Of a stretch of DNA of 62,069 bases, positions 1-6,983 are shown piece after piece (position 1 is the first letter of the stretch; the number at the start of each line of letters is the position of its first letter). Both the position numbers and the translations under genes were made by a program. Under the pieces are notes generated by a model. The model had not been told where the DNA came from, ran no database searches, and saw nothing but the letters and a program-made list of their open reading frames with translations. Source of the DNA: Halolactibacillus alkaliphilus (GTDB lineage Bacteria > Bacillota > Bacilli > Bacillales > Amphibacillaceae); NCBI RefSeq assembly GCF_900115465.1, contig NZ_FOWN01000016.1:1-62069 (forward strand), in the 5' to 3' direction.

Positions 1-163
1 TCCATTCAACTAATGTGATATTATATTTTTCACTCAATGACACAAATTTATCTTTGGCATAATCCGAAATCGTATCATCTATTACTTTTCTTCGATACTT
101 CACAACTAACACAAGATGGTAATGCATCAAAAATACTGAATGATTGTTACTGTCTAATTTCAT
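1..163 (-). CDS. tnpA: IS200/IS605 family TnpA (Y1 transposase), N-terminal part
   Basis: The complement strand reads from an ATG at 163 into a protein starting MKLDSNNHSVFLMHYHLV and continuing with VKYRRKVI. This is the typical opening of the small HUH single-strand transposase TnpA of IS200/IS605 elements. The gene runs off the left edge, so only about 54 residues are visible and the catalytic HUH and tyrosine residues lie outside the window. No lesion is seen in the visible part. The family excises and inserts single-stranded DNA using subterminal hairpins; such hairpins follow directly upstream (164-345). Identification rests on recognised sequence similarity. Confidence 0.85.
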   Translation of the reverse strand, partial: MKLDSNNHSVFLMHYHLVLVVKYRRKVIDDTISDYAKDKFVSLSEKYNITLVEW

Positions 164-345
164 TGTTATCTCAATCCTTATACTTAATAAGACTGATTAT
201 ACCATAATAAGAAAAAAGACAAAATAAAAAACCTTTGGGCTGTCGCCCAACCGACATTCATCTCCCCCTTATCGTTGGCTACGCCCTTCACACGCTTGAA
301 GAGGGAGACTTCTTTCGGAAGTGCGTTAAAAGTTACGAGTAAGCA
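164..345. mobile_element. IS200/IS605 terminal region with hairpins
   Basis: This stretch upstream of tnpA holds a run of small stem-loops: GGGC-TGTC-GCCC near 238-249, TCTCCC/GGGAGA arms near 261-310, and CTTC-TTTC-GGAAG near 310-322. Hairpins of this sort are the recognition structures at the ends of IS200/IS605 elements. The exact element end cannot be fixed without a second copy; it is put near 340 because promoter-like AT-rich DNA for the next gene follows. No gene is present here. Confidence 0.55.
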
Positions 346-453
346 GTATATCCATAAGTAGCTCGTGTCTTAAAATGATGAGAAGTAACTGTAATGGATA
401 GATAACATATGAAGAAATAATCAAAAAACAACAGAAAAAGGAGCGAGAAATTT

Positions 454-1059
454 ATGACAAACGTCACGATTATTTTTTACAGTATGGGTGGAACAAACGT
501 CCAATTAGCAAAATGGGCAAAAGAAGGTGCAGAACAAGCAGGTGCTAATGTGCGCTTAGTTAAAGTAGAAGAATTAGCACCAGAATCCGTTATTAATAGT
601 AATGAAGGTTGGAAAAACACAGTTGAGTCAATTAAAGATATTCCATCAGCCACAAGTGATGATATTGAATGGGCCGATGCGATTATCTTTAGTGTACCAA
701 CACGCTTTGGTACGATGCCATCACAAATGAAACAATTTATTGATATGCAAGGGGGTCTATGGGCGAATGGTAAGACCGTCAATAAAGTCGTAAGTGCCAT
801 GACATCAGCTCAAAATCCTCATGGTGGACAAGAAGCGACATTGTTATCACTTTATACAGCGATGATGCACTGGGGCGCCATTATCGCAACACCTGGTTAC
901 TCTGATCCAGTTGTCTTTGGTGCGGGTGGTAACCCGTATGGTACAAGTGTATCGGTTGACCAAGACGGTAACATGGTTGAAGATGTTGAAGCAGCAGTAA
1001 AATATCAGGCTAAACGTACAGTGACAGTAGCCGATTGGGTAAAACAAGGTCAAGCTTAA
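454..1059 (+). CDS. WrbA-like flavodoxin-fold NAD(P)H:quinone oxidoreductase
   Basis: The 201-residue protein has the flavodoxin-fold pattern of the WrbA/type IV quinone oxidoreductases. An N-terminal FMN phosphate-binding loop (FYSMGGTNVQLAKW, residues 8-21) is followed by the PTRFGTMPSQMKQF segment near residue 82 and the HGGQEATLLSL segment near residue 122. The family reduces quinones by two electrons with FMN, which avoids semiquinone radicals. It is cytosolic and has no signal peptide. The start follows AAGGAGCGAG at good spacing. It stands alone between an IS end and a convergent gene. It is one of three flavodoxin-fold reductases in this window (with 4901-5524 and 33234-33863). The substrate is inferred from family only. 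Confidence 0.88.
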   Translation: MTNVTIIFYSMGGTNVQLAKWAKEGAEQAGANVRLVKVEELAPESVINSNEGWKNTVESIKDIPSATSDDIEWADAIIFSVPTRFGTMPSQMKQFIDMQGGLWANGKTVNKVVSAMTSAQNPHGGQEATLLSLYTAMMHWGAIIATPGYSDPVVFGAGGNPYGTSVSVDQDGNMVEDVEAAVKYQAKRTVTVADWVKQGQA

Positions 1060-1105
1060 GTATTCATTAACTGAATAGAAATCAAAAAAAGTTTTATGAA
1101 GCTAC

Positions 1106-1690
1106 TTATCCTGCATCAGGAATTCTCACCATTTTCTTTAAAGTCGTCTTTCTTGTTTGTTCTGAAGAGATTAGCTCAGTGAGATGATTCAGTAAGGAGG
1201 GACCTCCTTCTGCTTGTTTAGGGACATGGAAGTTATACTCACCGAAGCGATAAAGATATAAGTAATCATCATCCATTTCGTGATAGCCGAGATAGATCAG
1301 TTTTCTCTGATCAGCTAATATTTTTAATGCCCTATCTTTTAACTTATACAAATTCCGTTGGCGAGATTTTCGACTCTGTGTTGTCTGGTGATCGCCCAAG
1401 AAATAGGCGAGATTTTTCGCATCGCGGCTTTTTTTAGCGAATTTGTTAATGATGTATAACGCTTCGCTCAATGTTTTATCTGTAAGGGGGAAATGTTTGG
1501 TTTCTACATGACGCTTCTTAATCGGAACAGCATCTTCAATCGCATATAATTTAAAATTTTTACGTCCGTGTGGTGTACAGAGGCTTACGGTCCCTCTTAC
1601 TTTAGTCTTTTCAGTGATTTTTCGGTGGCGGACTTTCAGAAGGGTTGTTTTCGTCGCTAAATGGTGGGGGATCTGTTTGAAGTGTTCCAT
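1106..1690 (-). CDS. YkyB-like conserved protein
   Basis: The 194-residue protein is basic, with an unplaced N-terminal section of about 70 residues. The rest resembles Bacillus YkyB: LSEALYIINKFAKKSRDAKN near residue 74, and a C-terminal part with YNFHVP and a block ending in LKKMVRIPDAG. The function of YkyB is unknown. It is longer than the usual roughly 150 residues, so the N-terminus is either an extension or a lineage-specific addition. No transmembrane segment or signal is visible. It is transcribed alone, away from the lipoprotein remnant. The family call is moderate because it rests on recalled similarity in the second half only. Confidence 0.6.
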   Translation of the reverse strand: MEHFKQIPHHLATKTTLLKVRHRKITEKTKVRGTVSLCTPHGRKNFKLYAIEDAVPIKKRHVETKHFPLTDKTLSEALYIINKFAKKSRDAKNLAYFLGDHQTTQSRKSRQRNLYKLKDRALKILADQRKLIYLGYHEMDDDYLYLYRFGEYNFHVPKQAEGGPSLLNHLTELISSEQTRKTTLKKMVRIPDAG

Positions 1691-1836
1691 AAATATACTC
1701 CTCTTATTGTTATGACTAAGAGTATATCAGAACCATTTAAAACATGATGATAATCGAGGTGGTAAAAGCATTGATTCATAAGGATGAAAATAAGTGATGG
1801 CTTCGTTTTTTTAAAAATCAATGACATTTTACATAT

Positions 1837-1870
1837 AAAAAACAATCACACTAAACAGCATGATTGTTTT
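1837..1870 (-). terminator. Rho-independent terminator of the lipoprotein gene
   Basis: A ten-base stem, AAAACAATCA (1839-1848) with TGATTGTTTT (1861-1870), closes a 12-base loop. On the minus strand it ends in a T run, just after the lipoprotein stop codon at 1882. Confidence 0.75.
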
Positions 1871-1881
1871 AGAATGAGTGA

Positions 1882-2256
1882 TTATTTTTGTGGTTTAAAC
1901 AATTCTTTCATATCGTCAGGAATGCGGATCACATTCACAATCTTGAGCTCTTCCTCATTGTCGAGTTGAGGCTTAAATTTAATCAACAGCATTTCACCAT
2001 TATCGAAAGTGAGTAATTCATAGTTTTTAAAATTTTCGCCTGATGTCGACAGCTCACCAAAGCTTTCAAATGTTTCCACGGAAATGATGTCTTCTCGTCC
2101 TTCTGAGAACAACGACTGGAAATAATCATAATTTTGACTATCGATGTGTCATTTCATTAAGTATGCTGTATTGGTTGGTGTGGTTGGTTTCATAGGTTGG
2201 TCACTGCTACAAGCGGTGAGCAGTATAACTGAAAGTAAGAAAACAAGTTTCTTCAC
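1882..2256 (-). pseudogene. Small lipoprotein gene interrupted by an in-frame TGA
   Basis: On the complement strand a GTG start at 2256-2254 sits behind AGGAGGCGT and begins VKKLVFLLSVILLTACSS. This is a lipoprotein signal peptide with lipobox LTAC. The frame is open for 35 codons, meets TGA at 2151-2149, then continues open for about 89 residues to the natural stop at 1882. That tail includes NYDYFQSLFSEGRED, and ends DDMKELFKPQK. Signal, lesion and body share one frame, so a single nonsense change (TGG to TGA would do it) is the simplest reading. Function is unknown. Alternatives are a sequencing error, or re-initiation at the internal start near 2112 giving a 76-residue protein without a signal. 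Confidence 0.7.
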
Positions 2257-2315
2257 TGACACGCCTCCTTATGTATTTGTTGTTGATAAATGTTTACGTA
2301 CAGTCTGCTCTACTG

Positions 2316-2729
2316 CTAGTTGGTACGTGATTCTTTGGTAAATGATCTTACGAATAATGTACCGGCTAAAACGGCTAAAATCATATGTGTTTCAGGAATT
2401 ATCAGTGCCTCAAGATACAAAGGATGATCTAACCTAAACCAAGCGATCCAACTTGTCGCAGGGATAAAGACAAAGACCATTAATACTGATGTCACAACGA
2501 GTAACGTTGATTGAAGGCGGATGTCGCCTTTAATGACGCGGGATAGTCCCCTATATTCCATTAACATACCAAAAAGAAAAGCGTAAAGTGACATGAGAAT
2601 AAGTAAGGTTGATAAATTGCCGGTGACTTGATTTGATGCTTGTTCAATATCAGCATAAGTAATGGTCATTAACGATAGCAACACAATCATTCCTAACAAA
2701 ATCAAGACTGTAGGTAATATCTTCTTCAT
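2316..2729 (-). CDS. Small integral membrane protein (about four TM segments)
   Basis: A 137-residue hydrophobic protein with likely membrane spans near residues 5-26, 39-57, 74-96 and 108-127. The first span could pass for a signal peptide, but there is no clear cleavage site. The ATG is preceded by AGGAGGTG at good spacing. No known family was recognised and no catalytic motif is seen. It lies directly upstream of the broken lipoprotein gene on the same strand, so the two may have been co-transcribed and may share a cell-envelope role; this is inference only. Confidence 0.6.
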   Translation of the reverse strand: MKKILPTVLILLGMIVLLSLMTITYADIEQASNQVTGNLSTLLILMSLYAFLFGMLMEYRGLSRVIKGDIRLQSTLLVVTSVLMVFVFIPATSWIAWFRLDHPLYLEALIIPETHMILAVLAGTLFVRSFTKESRTN

Positions 2730-2868
2730 TAAAACACCTCCTAATTAAATTAGTAGAAAAGAGAAAGTAACAAAAGAAAATACAATATATTTGGCGTGAA
2801 GGAAACAAAAGTGTTTGTCAAAGGCTTACAAGATTTTTTGTTAAGAAAGAGATGATATGTTAGGCGTT

Positions 2869-3834
2869 TTAATCAACATTAATGTTGGCCATTTTAACAA
2901 CTTCTATACCGGCATATAAACTTGAATCTGCATGGATCAGTTGATTATGATGATAGAGTTTAAAGTCAAGCTTTCCACCTAAACCCTCTTTAATGGTATC
3001 GGTCATGGCACCATTGAGTGGTGCTTTTAATTCTTTCGCGTCATCAAGCCAAGCGTTTATTTCTAATCGCCATTGCTTTTTGGTTAATATTAAGAAGAGA
3101 TGTTTGTCGGTGATTTTCAACTTCGTAATTTTACTGCCGTTGTAAGTCGCGAAGCGATATTCCTTTCCGTCAATGTGAAGATTACATAAATGCCCGATAA
3201 AAGACGTTCTTAATAACGGAATCGTTGCAACGCTGACCATTAAGCTGGCTTGCTTTTTAGGGAAGTGATTGGCTTGTGACCAAATATATTTTTCAGGGAA
3301 GGAGTGCCCCCAGTCTTTTTCAATATAGCCGTAATCATCTTTAAATGTTAGGGTATGTCCGCTCGCATCGGTTAATGTACCATTTACATGGTGATGCATA
3401 CTCATCACCCCGTGCTTACACGCCATCTTTGGGATGTAGCTGAAAAATCCCATAATATTAGGAGTGAATAGTGTTCGGTCAATCGGTGTTAAGTTATCGT
3501 AATATAACTGCCCTTTAAAGTGATGGTTACCATCAGTTATATCAATGCGTGTTTCGGTCAAACTAAAGAAAGAATCACCTATTGTCAAAGAAAAAGGGAC
3601 ATCCGTCGTATGAAAACTCTCAAGAGGATAGGTGAAATAATATGTTCTTACGGGATGAGACTGGATGACTTGAATAAAAGCATGGCTGTTATCGGGATTT
3701 AAACTGACGCCGGGAATAAATGCAATGCTTTCTTTTGATGATGTTGATGTATGCTTTAAATACCAGCCCTCGAAATAATGTTGATGTTTTAACTGACCTT
3801 GAAAGATTTCAGGGTGTGTATGTCGGTTAATCAT
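2869..3834 (-). CDS. Tocopherol cyclase-like protein
   Basis: Roughly 322 residues from the preferred start at 3834 (MINRHTHPEIFQGQL), which has AAAGG nine bases upstream. The frame is open 37 codons further upstream but has no ribosome binding site there. Family marks include HYFEGWYLKH near the N-terminus, FIPGVSLN, the strand-rich middle with DYGYIEKDWGHSFP, and YIWSQANHF. These are typical of the tocopherol-cyclase-like (PF14249-type) family in bacteria. In plants and cyanobacteria the enzyme closes the chromanol ring; Bacillota do not make tocopherol, so the bacterial substrate is unknown, perhaps a prenyl lipid or pigment. There is no signal peptide. It is transcribed alone, divergent from copY. 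Confidence 0.75.
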   Translation of the reverse strand: MINRHTHPEIFQGQLKHQHYFEGWYLKHTSTSSKESIAFIPGVSLNPDNSHAFIQVIQSHPVRTYYFTYPLESFHTTDVPFSLTIGDSFFSLTETRIDITDGNHHFKGQLYYDNLTPIDRTLFTPNIMGFFSYIPKMACKHGVMSMHHHVNGTLTDASGHTLTFKDDYGYIEKDWGHSFPEKYIWSQANHFPKKQASLMVSVATIPLLRTSFIGHLCNLHIDGKEYRFATYNGSKITKLKITDKHLFLILTKKQWRLEINAWLDDAKELKAPLNGAMTDTIKEGLGGKLDFKLYHHNQLIHADSSLYAGIEVVKMANINVD

Positions 3835-3969
3835 ATGCGTCATCCTTTCAAACGATTGTTTTAATTGATAGCTTTTATTCATTATAACAATTTTCAGCAA
3901 GGAAAGCTGTTTTAATCTGATATGGTACACTTTAACGCCTATCATAGCGTTGGAGAGCGTGTTTCTATC

Positions 3970-3998
3970 TTGACAGAAGGAGCAATTGCTTGTACACT
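3970..3998 (+). promoter_or_regulatory. Probable sigma-A promoter of copY
   Basis: A consensus -35 TTGACA (3970-3975) is followed after 17 bases by TACACT (3993-3998). A TATAAT at 3998-4003 is a better hexamer but leaves a 22-base spacer. Either choice puts the transcript start at or just before the cop box. Confidence 0.6.
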
Positions 3999-4007
3999 AT
4001 AATTAAT

Positions 4008-4023
4008 GATTACACTTGTAAAC
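4008..4023 (+). promoter_or_regulatory. Perfect cop box (CopY operator)
   Basis: GATTACACTTGTAAAC matches the Bacillota cop box consensus RNYKACANNTGTMRNY at all 16 positions. It lies around the expected transcription start, ahead of copY. CopY bound here would block transcription and be released when Cu(I) displaces zinc. Confidence 0.9.
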
Positions 4024-4038
4024 GAAAGTGGTGACACG

Positions 4039-4482
4039 ATGGCAATTGAAATGGATAAAGACATTACCAATGCGGAATGGGAAGTGATGCGCGTTGTCTG
4101 GGCGCAAACAGAAGTACCTTCTCACGTCATTATTGACGTTTTAACAGATAAACGAGGGTGGAAAGAACCGACGATTAAAACATTAATCGGTCGCCTTGTT
4201 AAGAAAGGTGCTTTAAAAACTAAAAAAGACGGACGAAAGTTTCTTTACTCAACGGATATTAAAGAAGATACGCTTGTCAATGAAACATTGGATCAATTTT
4301 TCCATAACATTTGTAGTAAAGATATTGGTAAAACGATTGGCGTGTTGATTGATGAGGCTATGCTGAGTCATGATGATGTTGCTTTATTAAAAGAAAAGCT
4401 GAAGCAAAAAGAACCGATTGCCTATGATACGGTTCTTTGTAACTGTGTCAAAGGTCAATGCCAATGTCAGCATCACGGGTAA
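4039..4482 (+). CDS. copY: CopY family copper-responsive repressor
   Basis: A 147-residue BlaI/MecI/CopY-type protein. The N-terminal winged helix begins ITNAEWEVMRVVWAQ and includes EPTIKTLIGRLVKKGAL. The C-terminus carries LCNCVKGQCQC, the CxCx4CxC metal-binding motif that marks copper sensors and is absent from beta-lactamase repressors. The frame is open 11 codons upstream to 4006, but that start would place the operator inside the gene; the ATG at 4039 is preferred. It is followed by copZ after about 100 bases, probably in one transcript. Autoregulation is strongly suggested by the cop box. Confidence 0.92.
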   Translation: MAIEMDKDITNAEWEVMRVVWAQTEVPSHVIIDVLTDKRGWKEPTIKTLIGRLVKKGALKTKKDGRKFLYSTDIKEDTLVNETLDQFFHNICSKDIGKTIGVLIDEAMLSHDDVALLKEKLKQKEPIAYDTVLCNCVKGQCQCQHHG

Positions 4483-4581
4483 CGATTTGACACAAGTGAT
4501 TATCGTATCATATCAATGGATATAGGGTGAGAGAAGCGAGTATTTTTAATAGCTCTCATTAAATGTAAGGAGGGAAATAAT

Positions 4582-4794
4582 ATGACAAAAACAATCTTTG
4601 AAGTAGCGGGTATGAATTGTATGCACTGTGTAGGTAAAGTAGAGTCAATCCTCAGAGATCAAGCGGGTGTAGAGAAAGTCAAAGTAAACTTAAAAAAAGG
4701 TGAAGCTAAAGTGAAATACGACGAATCAGTCGTTACCGCTGATCAGTTAATCGAAAGCATCAAAACGGCGGGCTATACAGCCACAACAAAATAA
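4582..4794 (+). CDS. copZ: CopZ copper chaperone
   Basis: A 70-residue heavy-metal-associated domain protein with the metal site GMNCMHC (Cys13 and Cys16) and the usual beta-alpha-beta-beta-alpha-beta layout, ending SIKTAGYTATTK. It carries Cu(I) in the cytosol, normally to the P-type ATPase CopA and to CopY. The ATG follows AAGGAGGG. The odd point is context: copA is absent on either side, and the next gene is a flavoprotein on the other strand. The pump must be encoded elsewhere. Confidence 0.93.
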   Translation: MTKTIFEVAGMNCMHCVGKVESILRDQAGVEKVKVNLKKGEAKVKYDESVVTADQLIESIKTAGYTATTK

Positions 4795-4840
4795 GCCAAT
4801 AGTCATCAATGGTTAAATACAATGACAGAAAAATCAAAAA

Positions 4841-4880
4841 AAGGGGGGAGTTCACTGACTAACGCCCCTCTTATTTTTTG
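4841..4880. terminator. Bidirectional terminator between copZ and flavoprotein gene
   Basis: GGGG plus GTT pairs with AAC plus CCCC around an eight-base loop. T-rich tracts follow on both strands, so it can serve copZ and the convergent gene ending at 4901. Confidence 0.65.
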
Positions 4881-4900
4881 TTGTTCTTTAAATGATCATC

Positions 4901-5524
4901 TTACAACGTATTACCCTTAGCGGGAATCGGGTGATCTTTTAACAGTTTAGCAAAATACAAGGTATTATAAACAAGCATTTCGATATGTTTATTCGTAAAG
5001 GCATTCTCACTTGCCTCGCCATCCATATAAGATGGCCCTGGTCCTGCTTCTCCGACCCAGTAAGCATCAACGTTTGGTGGAATGACAAAACCGATATGAC
5101 TGAGCCCGTAAATAATCGAAGCTGCGGCATGTTTCGCCCCGTCTTCATTACCCGTAATCACAACACCCCCCACTTTGTTGTAATAGATTGCTTGGCCCTT
5201 GTCGTTTGTATCGCCGCTCGTGCCGTATAACCGTTCAATGGCTTGTGTGGAGAGACTGCTTTTTTCGCCGAGCCAAAGCGGGGTACCGATTAAGACAATA
5301 TCAGCTTTCTTTACTTTTTCTAATAGCTCTGGCCACTCATCTCCTTCTCCTTCATCTCCTGTGACACCGTAATGAATGGCGTAATCAGCCAGGCGCACGC
5401 TTTCGGTGTGTGCCCCTTCTTGTTCATAAAGCTTTTGTGCCTTCTCGTATAAACCTTGTGTGTGTGACGGTTCTGAACTGTCTTTTAAAGATGCGTTAAG
5501 AAACAAAACATTAATGGCTGTCAT
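4901..5524 (-). CDS. NADPH-dependent FMN reductase/flavodoxin-like protein
   Basis: Start chosen at 5524, where AGGAGG lies ten bases upstream; the longer open frame to 5617 has no ribosome binding site. The 207-residue protein opens with an alternating strand and FMN loop (INVLFLNASLKDSSEPSHTQ), then DIVLIGTPLWLGEKSS around residue 80 and GGVVITGNEDGAKHAA around residue 123. This matches the NADPH-dependent FMN reductase/NADPH-quinone reductase superfamily. It lies 82 bases downstream of the MFS gene on the same strand and probably shares its transcript. Substrate unknown. Confidence 0.8.
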   Translation of the reverse strand: MTAINVLFLNASLKDSSEPSHTQGLYEKAQKLYEQEGAHTESVRLADYAIHYGVTGDEGEGDEWPELLEKVKKADIVLIGTPLWLGEKSSLSTQAIERLYGTSGDTNDKGQAIYYNKVGGVVITGNEDGAKHAAASIIYGLSHIGFVIPPNVDAYWVGEAGPGPSYMDGEASENAFTNKHIEMLVYNTLYFAKLLKDHPIPAKGNTL

Positions 5525-5606
5525 GTGAACCGTTCCTCCTTTTTGTCTGTCACTGTACATGTTCCACTCAGCCATTAGCATTAAACGTGTTGTGATTATA
5601 AATGTA

Positions 5607-6776
5607 TTAAGATGCAAGTTTTAGCTTCTGGTTAAGTTTTTCAGAGAATACTAACATAAACCCAGTTAAGATAAGTAAATAAACAGGGAAGAAGCCGATA
5701 GTTGACACACTCACGATGAATCCGAAAAGTGGTGGCATAACGGTTATCCCAAGGTAAGCACTTGCCATTTGAATACCGATAATACTTTGCGAATAGCGCT
5801 TAGGGAAGTTCACCGGTGTTGAGTGAATGATTGATGGATAAATCGGTGCACACCCTAGCCCAATAATAATTAAACTTATCATATACATTGTGTGAGAGCT
5901 GTAATCAAACATAAATAAGCCGACACCTAACAAGATGATAAGCGATCCATAACGGATCATATGCTTATCGCCAACAACATCAGAAATAAATCCCGCAAGA
6001 AACCTGCCGCCAGTAATCCCGATAAAAAAGAACGAAGCAAATTTTGCAGCAATATCTGCCGGTAACCCCCGGTATTCTACTAAATAACTGCTGGCCCAAA
6101 GTCCAGTAGTACTCTCGATTGCGCAGTAACCGAAAAAGGTGATTAAGACAAATAGGACCCCTTTGATTTTTAAAGTATCTTTAAGGGTAATCGGTTCGTA
6201 ATGCTCAGTCGAGGCTGTTGCCACACCCTTTGGCTTTTTCCATAGCGGTAAGCTTACTAGTAAGGTAAAGGTGACGAATATTTGTATCAAGGAAACAAAG
6301 AAATAACCTTCTGTGTACGCGCGCCCTCCAGTTAAAAAATAACTCATAATATATGGACTAATCGACGCACCCACACCCCAAAAGCTATGAAGCCAGTTCA
6401 TATGCCGTGAGGCATAATGAAGTGCCACATAGTTGTTGAGTGCCGCATCAACTGCGCCTGCACCAATTCCGTAAGGGATAGAAAAAATGAGTAACATGCT
6501 GAATGATTGGGTAGAGCTAAAGCCAAATAAAGCAATGGCGGTTAATAGGACACTCAAAACGGTCACAAGACCTGTACCGAATTTTTTTGTTAGACGGTCT
6601 GAAAGTAAACTCGATACAATCGTTCCGATGGAAATGACAACCGTAATCATACCGGCATAAGAAATAGGCACATCCAGCGATTGATGCATGACGGGCCAAG
6701 CTGATCCAAGCAACGAATCAGGTAGACCAAGACTAATGAAAGCTATGTAAATAATGACGAGTAACAGTGTATACAT
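5607..6776 (-). CDS. MFS transporter (fucose permease-like)
   Basis: A 389-residue polytopic protein with about 12 transmembrane segments. The loop 2-3 MFS signature is visible as SDRLTKKFGTG, with GGRFLAGFISDVVGDK as the equivalent in the second half. The sequence AALNNYVALHYASRHMNWLH is typical of the sugar permease/FucP-like branch, in which the chain has NNYVA and a WLHSFWGVGA segment. It probably exports or imports a small sugar or related solute by proton symport; no substrate can be named. The ATG has AAGGAG seven bases upstream. It is the first gene of a probable two-gene unit with the flavoprotein. Confidence 0.82.
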   Translation of the reverse strand: MYTLLLVIIYIAFISLGLPDSLLGSAWPVMHQSLDVPISYAGMITVVISIGTIVSSLLSDRLTKKFGTGLVTVLSVLLTAIALFGFSSTQSFSMLLIFSIPYGIGAGAVDAALNNYVALHYASRHMNWLHSFWGVGASISPYIMSYFLTGGRAYTEGYFFVSLIQIFVTFTLLVSLPLWKKPKGVATASTEHYEPITLKDTLKIKGVLFVLITFFGYCAIESTTGLWASSYLVEYRGLPADIAAKFASFFFIGITGGRFLAGFISDVVGDKHMIRYGSLIILLGVGLFMFDYSSHTMYMISLIIIGLGCAPIYPSIIHSTPVNFPKRYSQSIIGIQMASAYLGITVMPPLFGFIVSVSTIGFFPVYLLILTGFMLVFSEKLNQKLKLAS

Positions 6777-6882
6777 GAGCGACTCCTTAATGTAGTAAAT
6801 ATTTTACTGACTGCCCATCATTGTAAGCGATTTAATCTGAAAAAGCCAAGAAAAAGATTAAAATAATCGATACATATTCTGT

Positions 6883-6899
6883 TATAGGTATAGTCTATA
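6883..6899 (+). promoter_or_regulatory. MET-box-like palindrome upstream of metE
   Basis: TATAG-GTATAGT-CTATA is a 17-base dyad, extended one step further on each side (GTTATAG...CTATAAC, 6881-6901). Its length and arms fit the MET-box TATAGTTTNAAACTATA bound by LysR-type methionine regulators (MtaR/MetR) in Streptococcaceae. It lies about 85 bases before metE, where an activator site would be expected. No S-box or T-box leader is visible. Confidence 0.45.
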
Positions 6900-6983
6900 A
6901 CGTCCTATCAAAAACAACCATTACTTACCAAAGGTTTGGCCGTGCTATAGTAACGTTAACTTAATTAGAGGAGGCGTTTTAAT

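Noticed and set aside
2144-2341. Plus-strand 65-codon frame
   Set aside because: It is the antisense of the lipoprotein signal peptide region and has no ribosome site.
4006-4038. Upstream extension of copY (start at 4006)
   Set aside because: It would place the perfect cop box and the likely transcription start inside the coding region; ATG 4039 is the better start.
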